Source of the DNA: Kangiella sp. HD9-110m-PIT-SAG07 | GTDB lineage: Bacteria > Pseudomonadota > Gammaproteobacteria > Enterobacterales > Kangiellaceae | Assembly (NCBI GenBank): GCA_003370465.1 | Contig: QQTG01000009.1 | Span: 62,001-126,000 of the forward strand | DNA: 64,000 bases | Direction of reading: 5' to 3' | Part shown: positions 1-8,954 of the stretch, in pieces | Layout: every line of letters begins with the position of its first letter | How positions within the stretch are numbered: the stretch's first letter is position 1 | Program-made: the position numbers and the translations under genes | Notes under the pieces: generated by a model | Database searches by the model: none | The model's input: the letters and a program-made list of their open reading frames with translations, nothing else | What the model was told of the DNA's origin: nothing

Positions 1-357
1 TAGCATTTTATAGCTCATTTTCTTACGATCAGCTAAGGTAATATCAATATCCCAAGTTTTATTACCGATAGTAATAGGAGTGCGTATAACGTATCGGAAC
101 TGGGTTTGGCCATTAGAGCTCGTAATTTTTCGATAATCAATAATTTCAGCTTTACACTCCACAATTTTCTTGGGGTGCCGCTTAGAGGGGCAGGTTTTAA
201 ACGTCACGTAACTGACGCCATGCTTGTCGAAAGACTCGATATCAAAGGCGTGTAAACTTGAGGTTTTGGCGCCAGTATCAACTTTTACCTTGATGGAGTC
301 GATATTAAGCTTAAGAAGTTTGGCTTCTTCTTTCCAGCCGACCGTCACTTTACTCAC
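1..357 (-). CDS. rimB: RimB-like retropepsin-fold ATP-dependent zinc protease (C-terminal part missing)
   Basis: The reading frame opens at a GTG (complement of 355-357) with a GAGG element about 8 bases upstream and runs off the left edge, so only the first 119 codons are present. The N-terminus carries VDTGAKTSSLHA, the DTGA signature of the small pepsin-like family (PF05618) usually found beside rimK. In that family RimB trims the poly-glutamate tail which RimK adds to ribosomal protein S6. It lies 38 bases downstream of rimK on the same strand, so the two are probably cotranscribed. The family is sure; the symbol rests on the rimK neighbour. Confidence 0.85.
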   Translation of the reverse strand, partial: MSKVTVGWKEEAKLLKLNIDSIKVKVDTGAKTSSLHAFDIESFDKHGVSYVTFKTCPSKRHPKKIVECKAEIIDYRKITSSNGQTQFRYVIRTPITIGNKTWDIDITLADRKKMSYKML

Positions 358-395
358 AAATGATTCCTCGTTAATACAAACATAGCAACTGTTAT

Positions 396-1310
396 TTAGC
401 CTTTACCTTTGGGCTTATTAGGGCCTTTTAGAGAGTCTTTTTCAATGTGTTTAATAATGGCACCAGCAACGTCTTTGCCGGTGGCTTTTTCGATTCCTTC
501 AAGTCCAGGCGATGAGTTGACCTCAATGACCAAGGGGCCATGGGCAGAACGAAGTAAGTCGACACCAGCAACATCTAGGCCCATCACCTTTGCTGCTCTG
601 ACTGCTAGCGCACGCTCTTCAGGCTTTAACTTTGTTAGCTCGGCGCTACCACCGCGATGGAGGTTAGAGCGGAATTCACCCTCTTTGGCGCTGCGCTGCA
701 TAGCTGCGATAACTTTATCACCAACGACAAAACAACGAATATCCGAACCGCCCGACTCTTTAATGAATTCCTGAACTAAAATATCAGCATGAAGACTTCT
801 AAACGCATTAATCAAACTTTCCGCTGCTTTATTGGTTTCTGCCAGTACAACACCGTTGCCGTGGGTACTTTCAATAATCTTAACGATTAAAGGAGCGCCG
901 CCTACCGACTGAATAATCTCATCAGTGGCGTCAATAGAGTGAGCGTAGCTGGTTATTGGCATGCCAACACCTTTACGAGCAAGTAGTTGGTGTGCTCGAA
1001 GCTTATCTCGTGAACGAGTAATCGCGATAGACTCATTAACCGAGTAGACGCCGCCGACCTCAAACTGACGCAATACGGCAGTACCATAAGCAGTTACAGA
1101 AGCTCCGATACGTGGAATTACGGCGTCAAAATTGAGTTTTGTTACTTCACCCTTAACTTTGCTGTGAACCGTCGGATCGTTAGCTGTAATATTCATAAAA
1201 CACTTCAAGACATCGATCACCTGGGGATCGTGGCCACGCTCTTTAGCGGCCTCTACTAAGCGGTTGGTAGAGTAGAGTTGAGAGTTTCGAGAAAGAATAC
1301 CGATTTTCAT
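396..1310 (-). CDS. rimK: RimK alpha-L-glutamate ligase (ribosomal protein S6 modification)
   Basis: A 304-residue ATP-grasp ligase, about the length of E. coli RimK (300). It begins [15 protein letters not shown], has the glycine-rich ATP-binding segment [18 protein letters not shown] near residue 140, and ends the catalytic domain with the metal-binding [18 protein letters not shown] motif. RimK adds glutamates to the C-terminus of ribosomal protein S6, tuning translation. The partial rimB follows 38 bases downstream. The C-terminus has a short basic tail rich in K, G and P. The divergent neighbour is an alkaline phosphatase gene, separated by about 240 bases. Confidence 0.95.
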   Translation of the reverse strand: MKIGILSRNSQLYSTNRLVEAAKERGHDPQVIDVLKCFMNITANDPTVHSKVKGEVTKLNFDAVIPRIGASVTAYGTAVLRQFEVGGVYSVNESIAITRSRDKLRAHQLLARKGVGMPITSYAHSIDATDEIIQSVGGAPLIVKIIESTHGNGVVLAETNKAAESLINAFRSLHADILVQEFIKESGGSDIRCFVVGDKVIAAMQRSAKEGEFRSNLHRGGSAELTKLKPEERALAVRAAKVMGLDVAGVDLLRSAHGPLVIEVNSSPGLEGIEKATGKDVAGAIIKHIEKDSLKGPNKPKGKG

Positions 1311-1478
1311 GGGATACCTTGAGTTGCTTTATGAGTGTCATGATTTTCATGTGGGTAATATAGCACACGCTTATTTAAACCATATAGCAAATAATCTTCA
1401 CTTTCAAAAGAGAAGAGTGTCACAGGTTTGAGTTGAGCCATAGTTATGTCATCAAGTTGCAACCGTATCGTCCTTTAG

Positions 1479-1496
1479 TTGTCACGATACCTTCAC
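1479..1496 (+). promoter_or_regulatory. Possible Pho box before the alkaline phosphatase genes
   Basis: Two seven-base half sites in the PhoB direct-repeat layout, TTGTCAC-GATA-CCTTCAC (7-4-7), resemble the CTGTCAT-type consensus with several mismatches. A TATAGA that could be a -10 lies at 1512-1517 and the phosphatase start at 1553. Phosphate control would make biological sense, but the match is weak, so this is only a candidate. Confidence 0.3.
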
Positions 1497-1552
1497 CTTA
1501 CACCAATAGCCTATAGACGCTTAATAAACAAACTCCATCGAGGATAAAATTT

Positions 1553-3124
1553 ATGCGACGCCTAAGTAAAACTATAATGGCTACGGCGGTAACATGCGGA
1601 CTAGTTTCAGTTGCGCATTCTGCCGTTCTTCCGGACGTTCAGTCGAATAGTCCTTGGTTCACAGACGGTCAAGTTGCTATTGAGAAACAGCTCAATCAAA
1701 CTCCAAAGTCTAATGCTAAAAACGTCATCTTGTTCGTTGGTGATGGTATGGGAATTTCTACTATTACCGCTGCGCGTATTTTAGCGGGGCAACGTGAAGG
1801 GGCTACTGGTGAAGAGAACGTCCTTTCATTCGAACAAATGCCTTACAGTGCTCAAGTGAAAACCTACAACACGAATCAGCAAACTCCAGATTCAGCCGGT
1901 ACTATGACGGCAATGATGACGGGTGTTAAAACCAAAGCAGGCGTTATTAATATTGCACCTGATACTGACCGAGCTAACTGCGATACGGCAAGTGGCTATG
2001 AGCTGAAAACAGCGATTGAGATGGCGGAAGAAAAGGGCTTGTCGACAGGTATCATTTCTACGGCTCGCGTCACTCATGCTACTCCAGCAGCCACTTATGC
2101 CAAAGTCCCAGAGCGTAACTGGGAAAGCGATGATGGACTGCCTGAAGAAGCTAAAGCTGCCGGTTGTAAAGATATTGCAACTCAGCTCGTTGAGTTAGAA
2201 GCGGGTGATGGTATCGACGTTGTTATGGGTGGTGGTCGCCGTCACTTTATTCCTGAGACAGTTACTGACTCGGAAGGAAAAACTGGAAAGCGCACTGATG
2301 GTCGTGATCTAACTAATGAGTGGCTTGAGCGTTACAGCGACCAGGCGGCTTTCTATGTTGAAGATCAATCAAGTTTTTCAGGACTTGATTTAGCCAACAC
2401 TGACAAGTTATTAGCCTTGTTTAATTCATCTCATATGCAATATAACGCAGATCGTCTAAAAGATGTTGGTGGTGAGCCGACAGTAACTGAAATGACGGAA
2501 GGCGCCTTAGAAATCCTCAAAAAGAATGATAAGGGTTACTTTTTGATGGTGGAGTCTGGCCGCATTGATCATGGTCATCATGCTGGCAATGCATACCGAG
2601 CCTTAGATGACACCATTGCATTTGCTAACGCCATTCAATACGCCATGGACAACACCAATCCAGAAGACACTTTGATTATGGTAACCGCGGATCACAGCCA
2701 TGTGTTTACCATTGCTGGTTATCCACAGCGCGGCAATCCAATTTTGGGGTTGGTGAAGTCTACTGATGGTAACGGTCAGCCGAAGTCCGATCCTTCTTTA
2801 GCATCTGATGGCATGCCTTACACCACAGTCGGCTATACGAATGGATTAGGTTTTGCTGATTATGGTGATGGTAATGGCGGTGATCAGCGTTATGGGGACG
2901 ATCCTCATACTGGGCGTGTGGACTTAACTTCAACAGACACGACTCAGTCTGGCTTTCATCAAGAAGCGCTAGTTCCTTTAGGTTCTGAGACTCATGCTGG
3001 TGAAGATATTACGGTTCACGCTCGTGGCCCCGGGGCTCACTTATTACAAGGGGTTATTGAGCAGAACGTTATCTTCCACGTGATTAACCAAGCGGCGGAG
3101 CTTGGTGGCGAAGCTTATCAATAG
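1553..3124 (+). CDS. Secreted alkaline phosphatase (PhoA family), soluble paralogue
   Basis: A 523-residue alkaline phosphatase with a Sec signal peptide (basic start, hydrophobic core, likely cleavage after AHSA near residue 24). Family motifs are in order: metal-binding VGDGMG near residue 63, the nucleophile in PDSAGTMTA (Ser114), THATPAATYA, ESGRIDHGHH, TADHSHVF and a C-terminal ETHAGED with the last zinc histidine. Positions that are Asp153 and Lys328 in E. coli are both His here, the arrangement of most non-enteric and animal enzymes. It releases phosphate from phosphomonoesters in the periplasm or outside the cell. A second closely similar gene follows after 44 bases, so this is a tandem duplication. 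Confidence 0.95.
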   Translation: MRRLSKTIMATAVTCGLVSVAHSAVLPDVQSNSPWFTDGQVAIEKQLNQTPKSNAKNVILFVGDGMGISTITAARILAGQREGATGEENVLSFEQMPYSAQVKTYNTNQQTPDSAGTMTAMMTGVKTKAGVINIAPDTDRANCDTASGYELKTAIEMAEEKGLSTGIISTARVTHATPAATYAKVPERNWESDDGLPEEAKAAGCKDIATQLVELEAGDGIDVVMGGGRRHFIPETVTDSEGKTGKRTDGRDLTNEWLERYSDQAAFYVEDQSSFSGLDLANTDKLLALFNSSHMQYNADRLKDVGGEPTVTEMTEGALEILKKNDKGYFLMVESGRIDHGHHAGNAYRALDDTIAFANAIQYAMDNTNPEDTLIMVTADHSHVFTIAGYPQRGNPILGLVKSTDGNGQPKSDPSLASDGMPYTTVGYTNGLGFADYGDGNGGDQRYGDDPHTGRVDLTSTDTTQSGFHQEALVPLGSETHAGEDITVHARGPGAHLLQGVIEQNVIFHVINQAAELGGEAYQ

Positions 3125-3168
3125 TAATCGTTTAGTAATAACAGCAGAATTTAATTGAGGATATAAAG

Positions 3169-4815
3169 ATGAGTATTTTTGAAAAGAAGCAGCATTCGAA
3201 AAAGCATGCTTACACATTATTAAGCGTATTGATATCAGCGACTTTGTTAACCGCATGTTTTGGTGATGATGACGATGAAGAAACCCCCGATCCACAGCCA
3301 CCAGTATCCAGCACAGACTGGACAAAAACGAACCAGTGGTTTAATCAAGGCAAGTCTCGTGTAGACGCTGCTTTAGAAACCGAGGAAGTCCTGACCAAGG
3401 GTTCGGCTAAAAACGTGATTCTTTTTGTCGGTGACGGCATGGGTGTTTCAACCATCACTGCTGCTCGAATATTTGCTGGACAAAAAGATGACGCAACCGG
3501 TGAAGAATACCAGTTGAGCTTTGAGAAGTTTCCAGTCGCGGGCTTTGCTAAAACCTATAACACTAATCAGCAGACGCCAGATTCGGCAGGCACTATGACG
3601 GCTATGGTGAGTGGCGTTAAAACTAAAGCTGGGGTTATTGGTTACCCTGACAGCGCATTGAGAGCAGATTGTAATTCAGCAAAAGGGAATGAGCTGGTTA
3701 CAGCAGTAGAGCTGGCGGAAATGGCCGGCATGTCGACGGGTGTTGTGTCTACGGCACGTATCACTCACGCCACGCCAGCAGCGACTTATGCAAAGTCTCC
3801 GGAGCGTAACTGGGAAAGTGATGACAAGTTGACTGACGAAGCAAAAGCCAACGGCTGTAAAGATATTGCTACTCAGCTGGTTGAATTTTCATCTGGTGAC
3901 GGCATAGACGTTGTTATGGGTGGTGGTCGACGCCATTTTATCCCTAACACTTTTACCGATGAAGAAGGCAAAACAGGCAAGCGTATGGATGGAGTGAATT
4001 TAATCGACTCTTGGAAAGCAAAGTATGCATTGGGTAGCTATGTGTATGATCAAGCAGGTTTTGATGCATTAAGTGCCGATTCGACAACGAAGGTTCTAGG
4101 TTTGTTTAATTCATCACATATGGAGTATGAGGCCGATCGCGCCAATGATGTTGCAGGCGAGCCTTCACTGAGTGAGATGACCTCGAAGTCGATTGATATT
4201 TTAAGCAAAAACGACAAAGGATTTTTCCTAACGGTTGAGTCTGGTCGAATTGATCACGGTCATCATGCGGGCAATGCTTATCGTGCGCTTGAGGACGCGG
4301 TTGAGTTCGCTGAGGCGGTACAGGCTGCTGTTGATAAAGTCGATTTAAACGAGACCTTGATTATTGTTACTGCTGACCACAGTCATGTCTTTACTCTAGC
4401 GGGCTATCCGACACGAGGTAATCCAATTTTGGGCTTGGTTAAAGGTAATGATGGTGCGGGGCGCGCGGAAGATGAAGCAATAATGGCTGCTGATGATATG
4501 CCTTACACCACAGTGGGTTACGCTAATGGTTTAGGCTTCGCTGATTATGGTGAAGGCAATGGTGGTGATCAGCGTTATGGTGACGCGGGAGCTGCTGGGC
4601 GCCACGATTTAGGTAGTGTTGATACGCAATCATCTGGCTTCCACCAAGAGTCATTAATTCCGCTTGGTTCGGAAACGCACTCTGGCGAAGATGTTGGTAT
4701 CTATGCTGTGGGACCAGGCGCACAATTACTACGCGGTACTCATGAGCAGAGCAATATTTTCCATGCCATGAATCATATTGCTGATTTAGTCGGTAAAGCG
4801 GAATCGGCGCAATAA
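3169..4815 (+). CDS. Alkaline phosphatase (PhoA family), lipoprotein paralogue
   Basis: A 548-residue alkaline phosphatase closely similar to its upstream neighbour across the catalytic domain (VGDGMG, PDSAGTMTA nucleophile, THATPAATYA, ESGRIDHGHH, TADHSHVF, ETHSGED). The N-terminus differs: it has a lipobox ending LLTAC (lipidated Cys about residue 30) followed by an acidic and proline linker, FGDDDDEETPDPQPP. It should therefore be membrane-anchored while the first copy is soluble. A GAGG ribosome site precedes the ATG. The two probably share a transcript. I infer division of labour by location after duplication. Confidence 0.95.
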   Translation: MSIFEKKQHSKKHAYTLLSVLISATLLTACFGDDDDEETPDPQPPVSSTDWTKTNQWFNQGKSRVDAALETEEVLTKGSAKNVILFVGDGMGVSTITAARIFAGQKDDATGEEYQLSFEKFPVAGFAKTYNTNQQTPDSAGTMTAMVSGVKTKAGVIGYPDSALRADCNSAKGNELVTAVELAEMAGMSTGVVSTARITHATPAATYAKSPERNWESDDKLTDEAKANGCKDIATQLVEFSSGDGIDVVMGGGRRHFIPNTFTDEEGKTGKRMDGVNLIDSWKAKYALGSYVYDQAGFDALSADSTTKVLGLFNSSHMEYEADRANDVAGEPSLSEMTSKSIDILSKNDKGFFLTVESGRIDHGHHAGNAYRALEDAVEFAEAVQAAVDKVDLNETLIIVTADHSHVFTLAGYPTRGNPILGLVKGNDGAGRAEDEAIMAADDMPYTTVGYANGLGFADYGEGNGGDQRYGDAGAAGRHDLGSVDTQSSGFHQESLIPLGSETHSGEDVGIYAVGPGAQLLRGTHEQSNIFHAMNHIADLVGKAESAQ

Positions 4816-4915
4816 CTTGATTGACGTCCTGATTTTATGGAGCTGATATTACTTAGGTTTCATTAAGTTCAGGGCGTCATTTTGAAGTGTTTGATTATTA
4901 AAAAGTGACACAGTT

Positions 4916-5455
4916 ATGTTTCAATCCAATAAATTATTAACTCTATCATCGATTTTGTGCTTTTTAGCACTGGCGTTGTCTAGTCTCGCTATAGCTCAAC
5001 CAAAGTCAGTCGCAAAAAAAGCAGAGTATGTCGTCACCAAAAGTAATAAGTCGTCTTTAATAACAGTCTGGCTTTCTAAGGACATCATTGCTTTTTCAGA
5101 ACAAGGATCGAGCAAGGTCGCAAAGTGGCAACTATGGCAAACTAATCACCCAAGCTTTTATCACGTTTATACTGACGTTGGATACAGAATTGAGTTTGAC
5201 CGTCTGACTAGTCAGGAAATGGAATCTGTTTTGGACGAGTTAAAACTGTTGATTAATGGTGATGATTTTAATGATCAGTTCGTGATTAATGATAAAAGAT
5301 TTGAGTTATCTTCCCTCGAAAATGGTAAGTCAGTTGAGGATTATTTGAAGGAGTGGAAAACGTATAAAACATATGACTATGCAGACATTGGTGATAATGA
5401 AGCGGATCCAGTGTTGGGTAAACTGATTCAGCAAGGTTTTGTTCGTGGATTTTAA
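4916..5455 (+). CDS. Exported protein of unknown function
   Basis: A 179-residue protein that I do not recognise. It starts with a clear Sec signal peptide (hydrophobic stretch about residues 10-27, likely cleavage after SLAIA). The mature part is mixed alpha/beta with no Cys, no transmembrane segment and no catalytic motif I can name; aromatic-rich segments such as HPSFYHVYTDVGYR lie in the middle. It sits 100 bases after the second phosphatase on the same strand and may be read through from it, but nothing ties its function to phosphate. The gene is probably real given its signal peptide and the lack of a competing frame. Confidence 0.6.
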   Translation: MFQSNKLLTLSSILCFLALALSSLAIAQPKSVAKKAEYVVTKSNKSSLITVWLSKDIIAFSEQGSSKVAKWQLWQTNHPSFYHVYTDVGYRIEFDRLTSQEMESVLDELKLLINGDDFNDQFVINDKRFELSSLENGKSVEDYLKEWKTYKTYDYADIGDNEADPVLGKLIQQGFVRGF

Positions 5456-5529
5456 TGCTACTGTTGGAACAATATTCAGGTTTAATGATTTTTTGTGAGA
5501 CAGGGCTTTATTATTGAAATCGTTTGAGG

Positions 5530-5535
5530 GATAAT
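5530..5535 (+). promoter_or_regulatory. Candidate -10 box of ffs
   Basis: GATAAT lies about 8-13 bases before the first paired base of the SRP RNA. With a 17-base spacer the -35 would be TTTATT, which is weak. Confidence 0.35.
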
Positions 5536-5542
5536 GCGCGCA

Positions 5543-5645
5543 ACTCAGCTGGTCCCCCCGCAACGATACGTTGTGAATTCCGCCAGGCCCGGAAGGGAGC
5601 AACGGTAGCAACTGACTCGTGTGCCGGGGTGTGGCTAGCTGGGCC
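5543..5645 (+). ncRNA. ffs: 4.5S signal recognition particle RNA
   Basis: The conserved core of bacterial small SRP RNA is plain: CCCGCAACG on the 5' side, the apical GCCAGGCCCGGAAGGGAGCA segment (tetraloop and symmetric loop that bind Ffh), and the 3' partner GTGTGCCGGGGTGTGGCTAG. The outer helix pairs CTCAGCT with AGCTGGG, which sets the approximate ends. It forms the SRP with Ffh and targets membrane proteins to the Sec machinery. Position just before dnaX-ybaB-recR recurs in several gammaproteobacteria. The exact 3' end is uncertain. Confidence 0.92.
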
Positions 5646-5689
5646 TTTATTCTTTTTGAAGAATATTAAGGAACAGTCAAAGAATTTTA

Positions 5690-5723
5690 AAAGCCGCTAG
5701 TGGAAACACTGGGCGGCTTTTTT
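5690..5723 (+). terminator. Rho-independent terminator after ffs
   Basis: Stem AAGCCGC-AGTG with a GAAA loop, paired to CACT-GCGGCTT, followed by six T. It lies about 45 bases past the SRP RNA. Confidence 0.85.
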
Positions 5724-5963
5724 GTTGGCTCATGTATTACTCATAACTTCTTTAATTAAATTAAGAGCTACCGCACAGCAACTGATTTACAGAGTAAAAT
5801 CGGTCGGTATTATGAAAGCTTGCTTAAAAGTCTATCTATTTGATTTGCATGATCAAAAGTCTTTTACCAGCCATCCCATAGGCTACAAATAGATTTTCCA
5901 ACTGTTGAAAGTGTGCTATGGTTTCTGCATTAAAACGATAAGCATTTTTGTACTGACTAATTT

Positions 5964-8411
5964 ATGAGCTACCAAGTGCTCGCCCGTAAATGGCGCCCTA
6001 AAAATTTCCAAGAACTTCGTGGACAAGAACACGTTAGCCGTGCCTTGGTTAATGCTATAGAAAGCGGACGTTTACACCATGCTTATCTTTTTACGGGCAC
6101 CCGAGGTGTTGGTAAAACCACCATTGCTCGAATTTTATCCAAGTGTTTGAACTGTGAAGCCGAAGGCGTTACTGCTACCCCATGTGGCCAATGCGGTAGT
6201 TGCTCTGAGATTGATGAAGGTCGCTTTGTCGATTTGATTGAAGTAGATGCGGCTTCTCGAACCAAGGTTGATGACACTCGTGAGCTTCTTGAAAATGTTC
6301 AATATCGACCAACACGTGGGCGTTACAAGGTTTACCTCATTGATGAGGTTCACATGCTTTCCAACAGCTCTTTTAATGCGCTGTTAAAAACCCTTGAAGA
6401 GCCGCCTGAGCACGTTATTTTCCTGCTCGCGACAACCGACCCTCAAAAACTGCCTGTCACAGTTTTATCCCGTTGCTTACAGTTCCACCTTAAGCATATG
6501 GATGAAGATACTATCGCTAACCATTTGAACTTTATCCTTGAGCAAGAATCGATAAATTTTGAAGAGGCTGCGCTTCGTCTGATTGCACAATCAGCCGAAG
6601 GGAGTATGCGTGATGGTTTAAGTCTGCTCGATCAGGCCATCGCTTATGGGCAGGGCAAGGTGCTTGAAGAAGATATTCGCACAATGCTGGGGACGATCGA
6701 TCATAAATTTATGGTGCGTTTACTCGACGCTTTAGCTAGCAAAGATACAGTGATGGCGATTAAGGCGGTGGATGACATGAGTCATTATCCGGTTGATTTT
6801 GCAGATGCTTTAAAAGAGCTATTAAGTCGTATCCATCAAGTCGCTGTTTATCAAGCGACTCAGGTGTTGCTTGATACTGCCGCTTCTTATGTCACTGAGT
6901 TTGCCGACGTATTTGAGGCTGCTGACCTACAAATGTATTACCAACTGGGTTTGCACGCTCGCCGCGACCTAGAGTGGGCGCCAACCGCTAAGCAGGGTTT
7001 GGAAATGGCGCTATTGCGTATGTTAGCGTTTCAAATCGATACTGGAGCTGATTCTTCTAGTACGCAATCATCGAATCAACCTAGCCAGCTGACAGCAAAA
7101 AAAAAAGTTAGCGTAACGTCCAGTAAAGCTATCGTTAATGATGAAGCTAAGAATAAAAGTGACGTTAGCGCTACCCCAGAAAAAAGCTCTTTAACTCAAG
7201 GCTCTTCAACGAAAAGTGCTTCAGAGAAAGCTTCTCTAGCGGATTCACCAAGTCAGCTGACCTCAGACGTTAGCCTTTCTGAACAATCGTCTCAACAAGA
7301 AAAATCAGAGGCAACAACCTCCGCTCAAAAAACCGTAGAACCTAAAGCTGACAATGATAATTTTGCTGGGTATGAACAGTATATGCAGCAAGAGGAAAGC
7401 GATAAAGAGGATGTGGAGCCCGCTGATTTCAGCCCAGCTCCAAGTAACCCTACTGCAAATCCTTTAGACAAGCATAGTATAGAGCTTCAGCGCGGCGAAG
7501 AACCTCAAAGTGAAGAATCTCAGAGTGAAGAACCTAATGAACACCCTCAAAACAGTAACAGTGAAAGCGATGATGAAGCTCTCGCTAGTTTGCATTCAGC
7601 ATTAGGCATGAACCTAACGGGCGAAGCTCCAGCAAAGCCTGAACCAAGTAACGCTCAACAGCAAGAATTAGCCCAAAGTACAGAAGGGCCTAAAGCAACA
7701 GAAGAAAAGCTTACCCAGTCTGAGGTAGACATGCCTTCCGTGGAGATTGAGCCTTCTGGTATTGTTCCGCCAGAGACTGAACTCACGGCGTCCAGCCCTG
7801 ATAAGGAGCCGTTGACTGAGGATAATTCTGAAGAAGATACAGTGGTCGAAGTGAAGTACGACAGCGATATTGAGCGACTGATGCAAGCCAAGCATGAATA
7901 CGAACAGGAGTCACAAGTTGCAAGTGATGTTGGGCGTGAGCGGAGTGGTGGTGCTGATGCTGATGATGAAGAGCAACCCGAAACCATGGAAGAGCCTGAG
8001 TATATTCCAGAGCTTAATGTGTCTGAGGAAGCCATGGAGTGGGCAAACTTGGTTAAAAAGCTTGAATTAGACGGTACTTACCACCAAATAGCACAAAGCA
8101 GTTGTGCAGTTTGGAGTTCTGAGCAAGGGCTGACTCTAGAGTTATCGCCGGAGCAAGAAATTTTGCTTACCGCCGGAGCAAAGGCGAATGTGCAAAGTTC
8201 GTTATCGTCATTTTTGGATAAGGAGATCACCATTGACTGGCAGTTAAAGCAGCCCAGCATGGAAACTCCAGCAGAAATTTGGCAGCACCAAGCTAAGCTG
8301 AGGTTGCAGAAAGCGTGTGAAGATCTTAATCAGCACCCTTTCAGTCAGCAGCTCCAGCAACAGTTTGGTGCTAAAATAGACCGTCAGTCGGTTGTATATT
8401 TAAATGATTAG
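5964..8411 (+). CDS. dnaX: DNA polymerase III subunits tau and gamma
   Basis: An 815-residue clamp-loader ATPase. It has the Walker A segment GTRGVGKTTIAR, a four-Cys zinc module (C-NC…CGQCGSC, about residues 64-79), the DEVHM Walker B and the SRC sensor near residue 170. Residues 1 to about 365 are the conserved clamp-loader part; about 370-690 are a long acidic, Ser/Glu/Gln-rich linker of low complexity; the last 125 form the tau C-terminal polymerase-binding region. E. coli tau is 643 residues, so the linker is enlarged. A run of ten A follows codon 378, with stops at once in both other frames, which could yield a gamma form of about 382 residues. ybaB and recR follow, the usual order. Confidence 0.97.
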   Translation: MSYQVLARKWRPKNFQELRGQEHVSRALVNAIESGRLHHAYLFTGTRGVGKTTIARILSKCLNCEAEGVTATPCGQCGSCSEIDEGRFVDLIEVDAASRTKVDDTRELLENVQYRPTRGRYKVYLIDEVHMLSNSSFNALLKTLEEPPEHVIFLLATTDPQKLPVTVLSRCLQFHLKHMDEDTIANHLNFILEQESINFEEAALRLIAQSAEGSMRDGLSLLDQAIAYGQGKVLEEDIRTMLGTIDHKFMVRLLDALASKDTVMAIKAVDDMSHYPVDFADALKELLSRIHQVAVYQATQVLLDTAASYVTEFADVFEAADLQMYYQLGLHARRDLEWAPTAKQGLEMALLRMLAFQIDTGADSSSTQSSNQPSQLTAKKKVSVTSSKAIVNDEAKNKSDVSATPEKSSLTQGSSTKSASEKASLADSPSQLTSDVSLSEQSSQQEKSEATTSAQKTVEPKADNDNFAGYEQYMQQEESDKEDVEPADFSPAPSNPTANPLDKHSIELQRGEEPQSEESQSEEPNEHPQNSNSESDDEALASLHSALGMNLTGEAPAKPEPSNAQQQELAQSTEGPKATEEKLTQSEVDMPSVEIEPSGIVPPETELTASSPDKEPLTEDNSEEDTVVEVKYDSDIERLMQAKHEYEQESQVASDVGRERSGGADADDEEQPETMEEPEYIPELNVSEEAMEWANLVKKLELDGTYHQIAQSSCAVWSSEQGLTLELSPEQEILLTAGAKANVQSSLSSFLDKEITIDWQLKQPSMETPAEIWQHQAKLRLQKACEDLNQHPFSQQLQQQFGAKIDRQSVVYLND
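7097..7106 (+). promoter_or_regulatory. A10 slippery run in dnaX, probable gamma-form frameshift or slippage site
   Basis: Ten consecutive A span GCA AAA AAA AAA G in the dnaX frame. A -1 shift meets TAG at 7109-7111 and a +1 shift meets TAA at 7114-7116. Three bases later a stem can form between 7110-7120 and 7161-7172 (AGCG-TAACGTC with GACGTTA-g-CGCT), with a smaller hairpin inside its loop. E. coli uses A AAA AAG and a stem-loop for the same purpose; Thermus uses an A run and transcriptional slippage. Confidence 0.65.
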
Positions 8412-8463
8412 AGTAACAAGCTCTGATGACCATGAAAAATTAATGAAATATTGAGGTAAAGCC

Positions 8464-8793
8464 ATGTTTGGTAAAGGTGGTTTGGGCAACATGATGAAGC
8501 AAGCCCAACAGATGCAAGAGAAAATGCAAAAAGCGCAAGAAGAGATCGCGAACCTTGAAGTTACGGGTGAAGCAGGCGCTGGAATGGTTAAAGTTACCAT
8601 GACTGGGCGTCACGATGTTAAGCGTGTTGAAATTGATCCTAGCTTAATGGAAGACGACAAAGAGTTACTTGAAGACCTCGTGGCAGCGGCGACAAATGCG
8701 GCTGTACGCAAAGTTGAAGAGGTGACTAAAGAGAAGATGGGTGGAGCGACTGAAGGGATGAACCTTCCGCCAGGAATGAACCTCCCTTTTTAA
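8464..8793 (+). CDS. ybaB: YbaB/EbfC nucleoid-associated DNA-binding protein
   Basis: A 109-residue protein with the family pattern: [18 protein letters not shown] at the N-terminus, an amphipathic helix, then a beta core with VEIDPSLM and a helix ending in a PPGMNLPF tail. Length matches E. coli YbaB (109). The dimer binds DNA as a tweezer-like clamp and coats the nucleoid. It sits 52 bases after dnaX with a TGAGGTAAAGCC ribosome site and precedes recR, the standard trio. Confidence 0.95.
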   Translation: MFGKGGLGNMMKQAQQMQEKMQKAQEEIANLEVTGEAGAGMVKVTMTGRHDVKRVEIDPSLMEDDKELLEDLVAAATNAAVRKVEEVTKEKMGGATEGMNLPPGMNLPF

Positions 8794-8799
8794 CTGGTC

Positions 8800-8898
8800 T
8801 ATTTGGCTTTCTTCGGTGTTGGTTTTGTGCTCGAGCCATCACGTATTGTTAATACGCTCAGTCTCTGTGCGCAAAACCGCCTAGAAGAAAACCAAATA
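8800..8898. repeat. Large nested inverted repeat between ybaB and recR
   Basis: Arms of about 30 bases at 8800-8830 and 8869-8898 are imperfect inverted copies: TATTTGG, TTTCTTC and GGTTTTG blocks on the left face GCAAAACC, GAAGAAAA and CCAAATA on the right. Inside them CGTATT-GTT-AATACG (8842-8856) makes a perfect hairpin flanked by GAG/CTC. There is no T run, so it is not a standard terminator. It could be an interspersed palindromic element or an RNA structure in the ybaB-recR message. Confidence 0.7.
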
Positions 8899-8954
8899 TT
8901 CTGCGTTAAAATCTCCATAATTCGTTATTTAATATACTTACTATAAGATTAAAT

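Noticed and set aside
409-774. 121-codon plus-strand frame opposite rimK
   Set aside because: Shadow of the rimK coding strand; no promoter or ribosome site.
1553-4815. Tandem phosphatases considered as an assembly duplication
   Set aside because: The copies differ in signal type, linker and many codons throughout, so they are true paralogues.
7655-8035. 126-codon minus-strand frame inside dnaX
   Set aside because: Ser-rich mirror of the acidic tau linker; no start signal and no domain.
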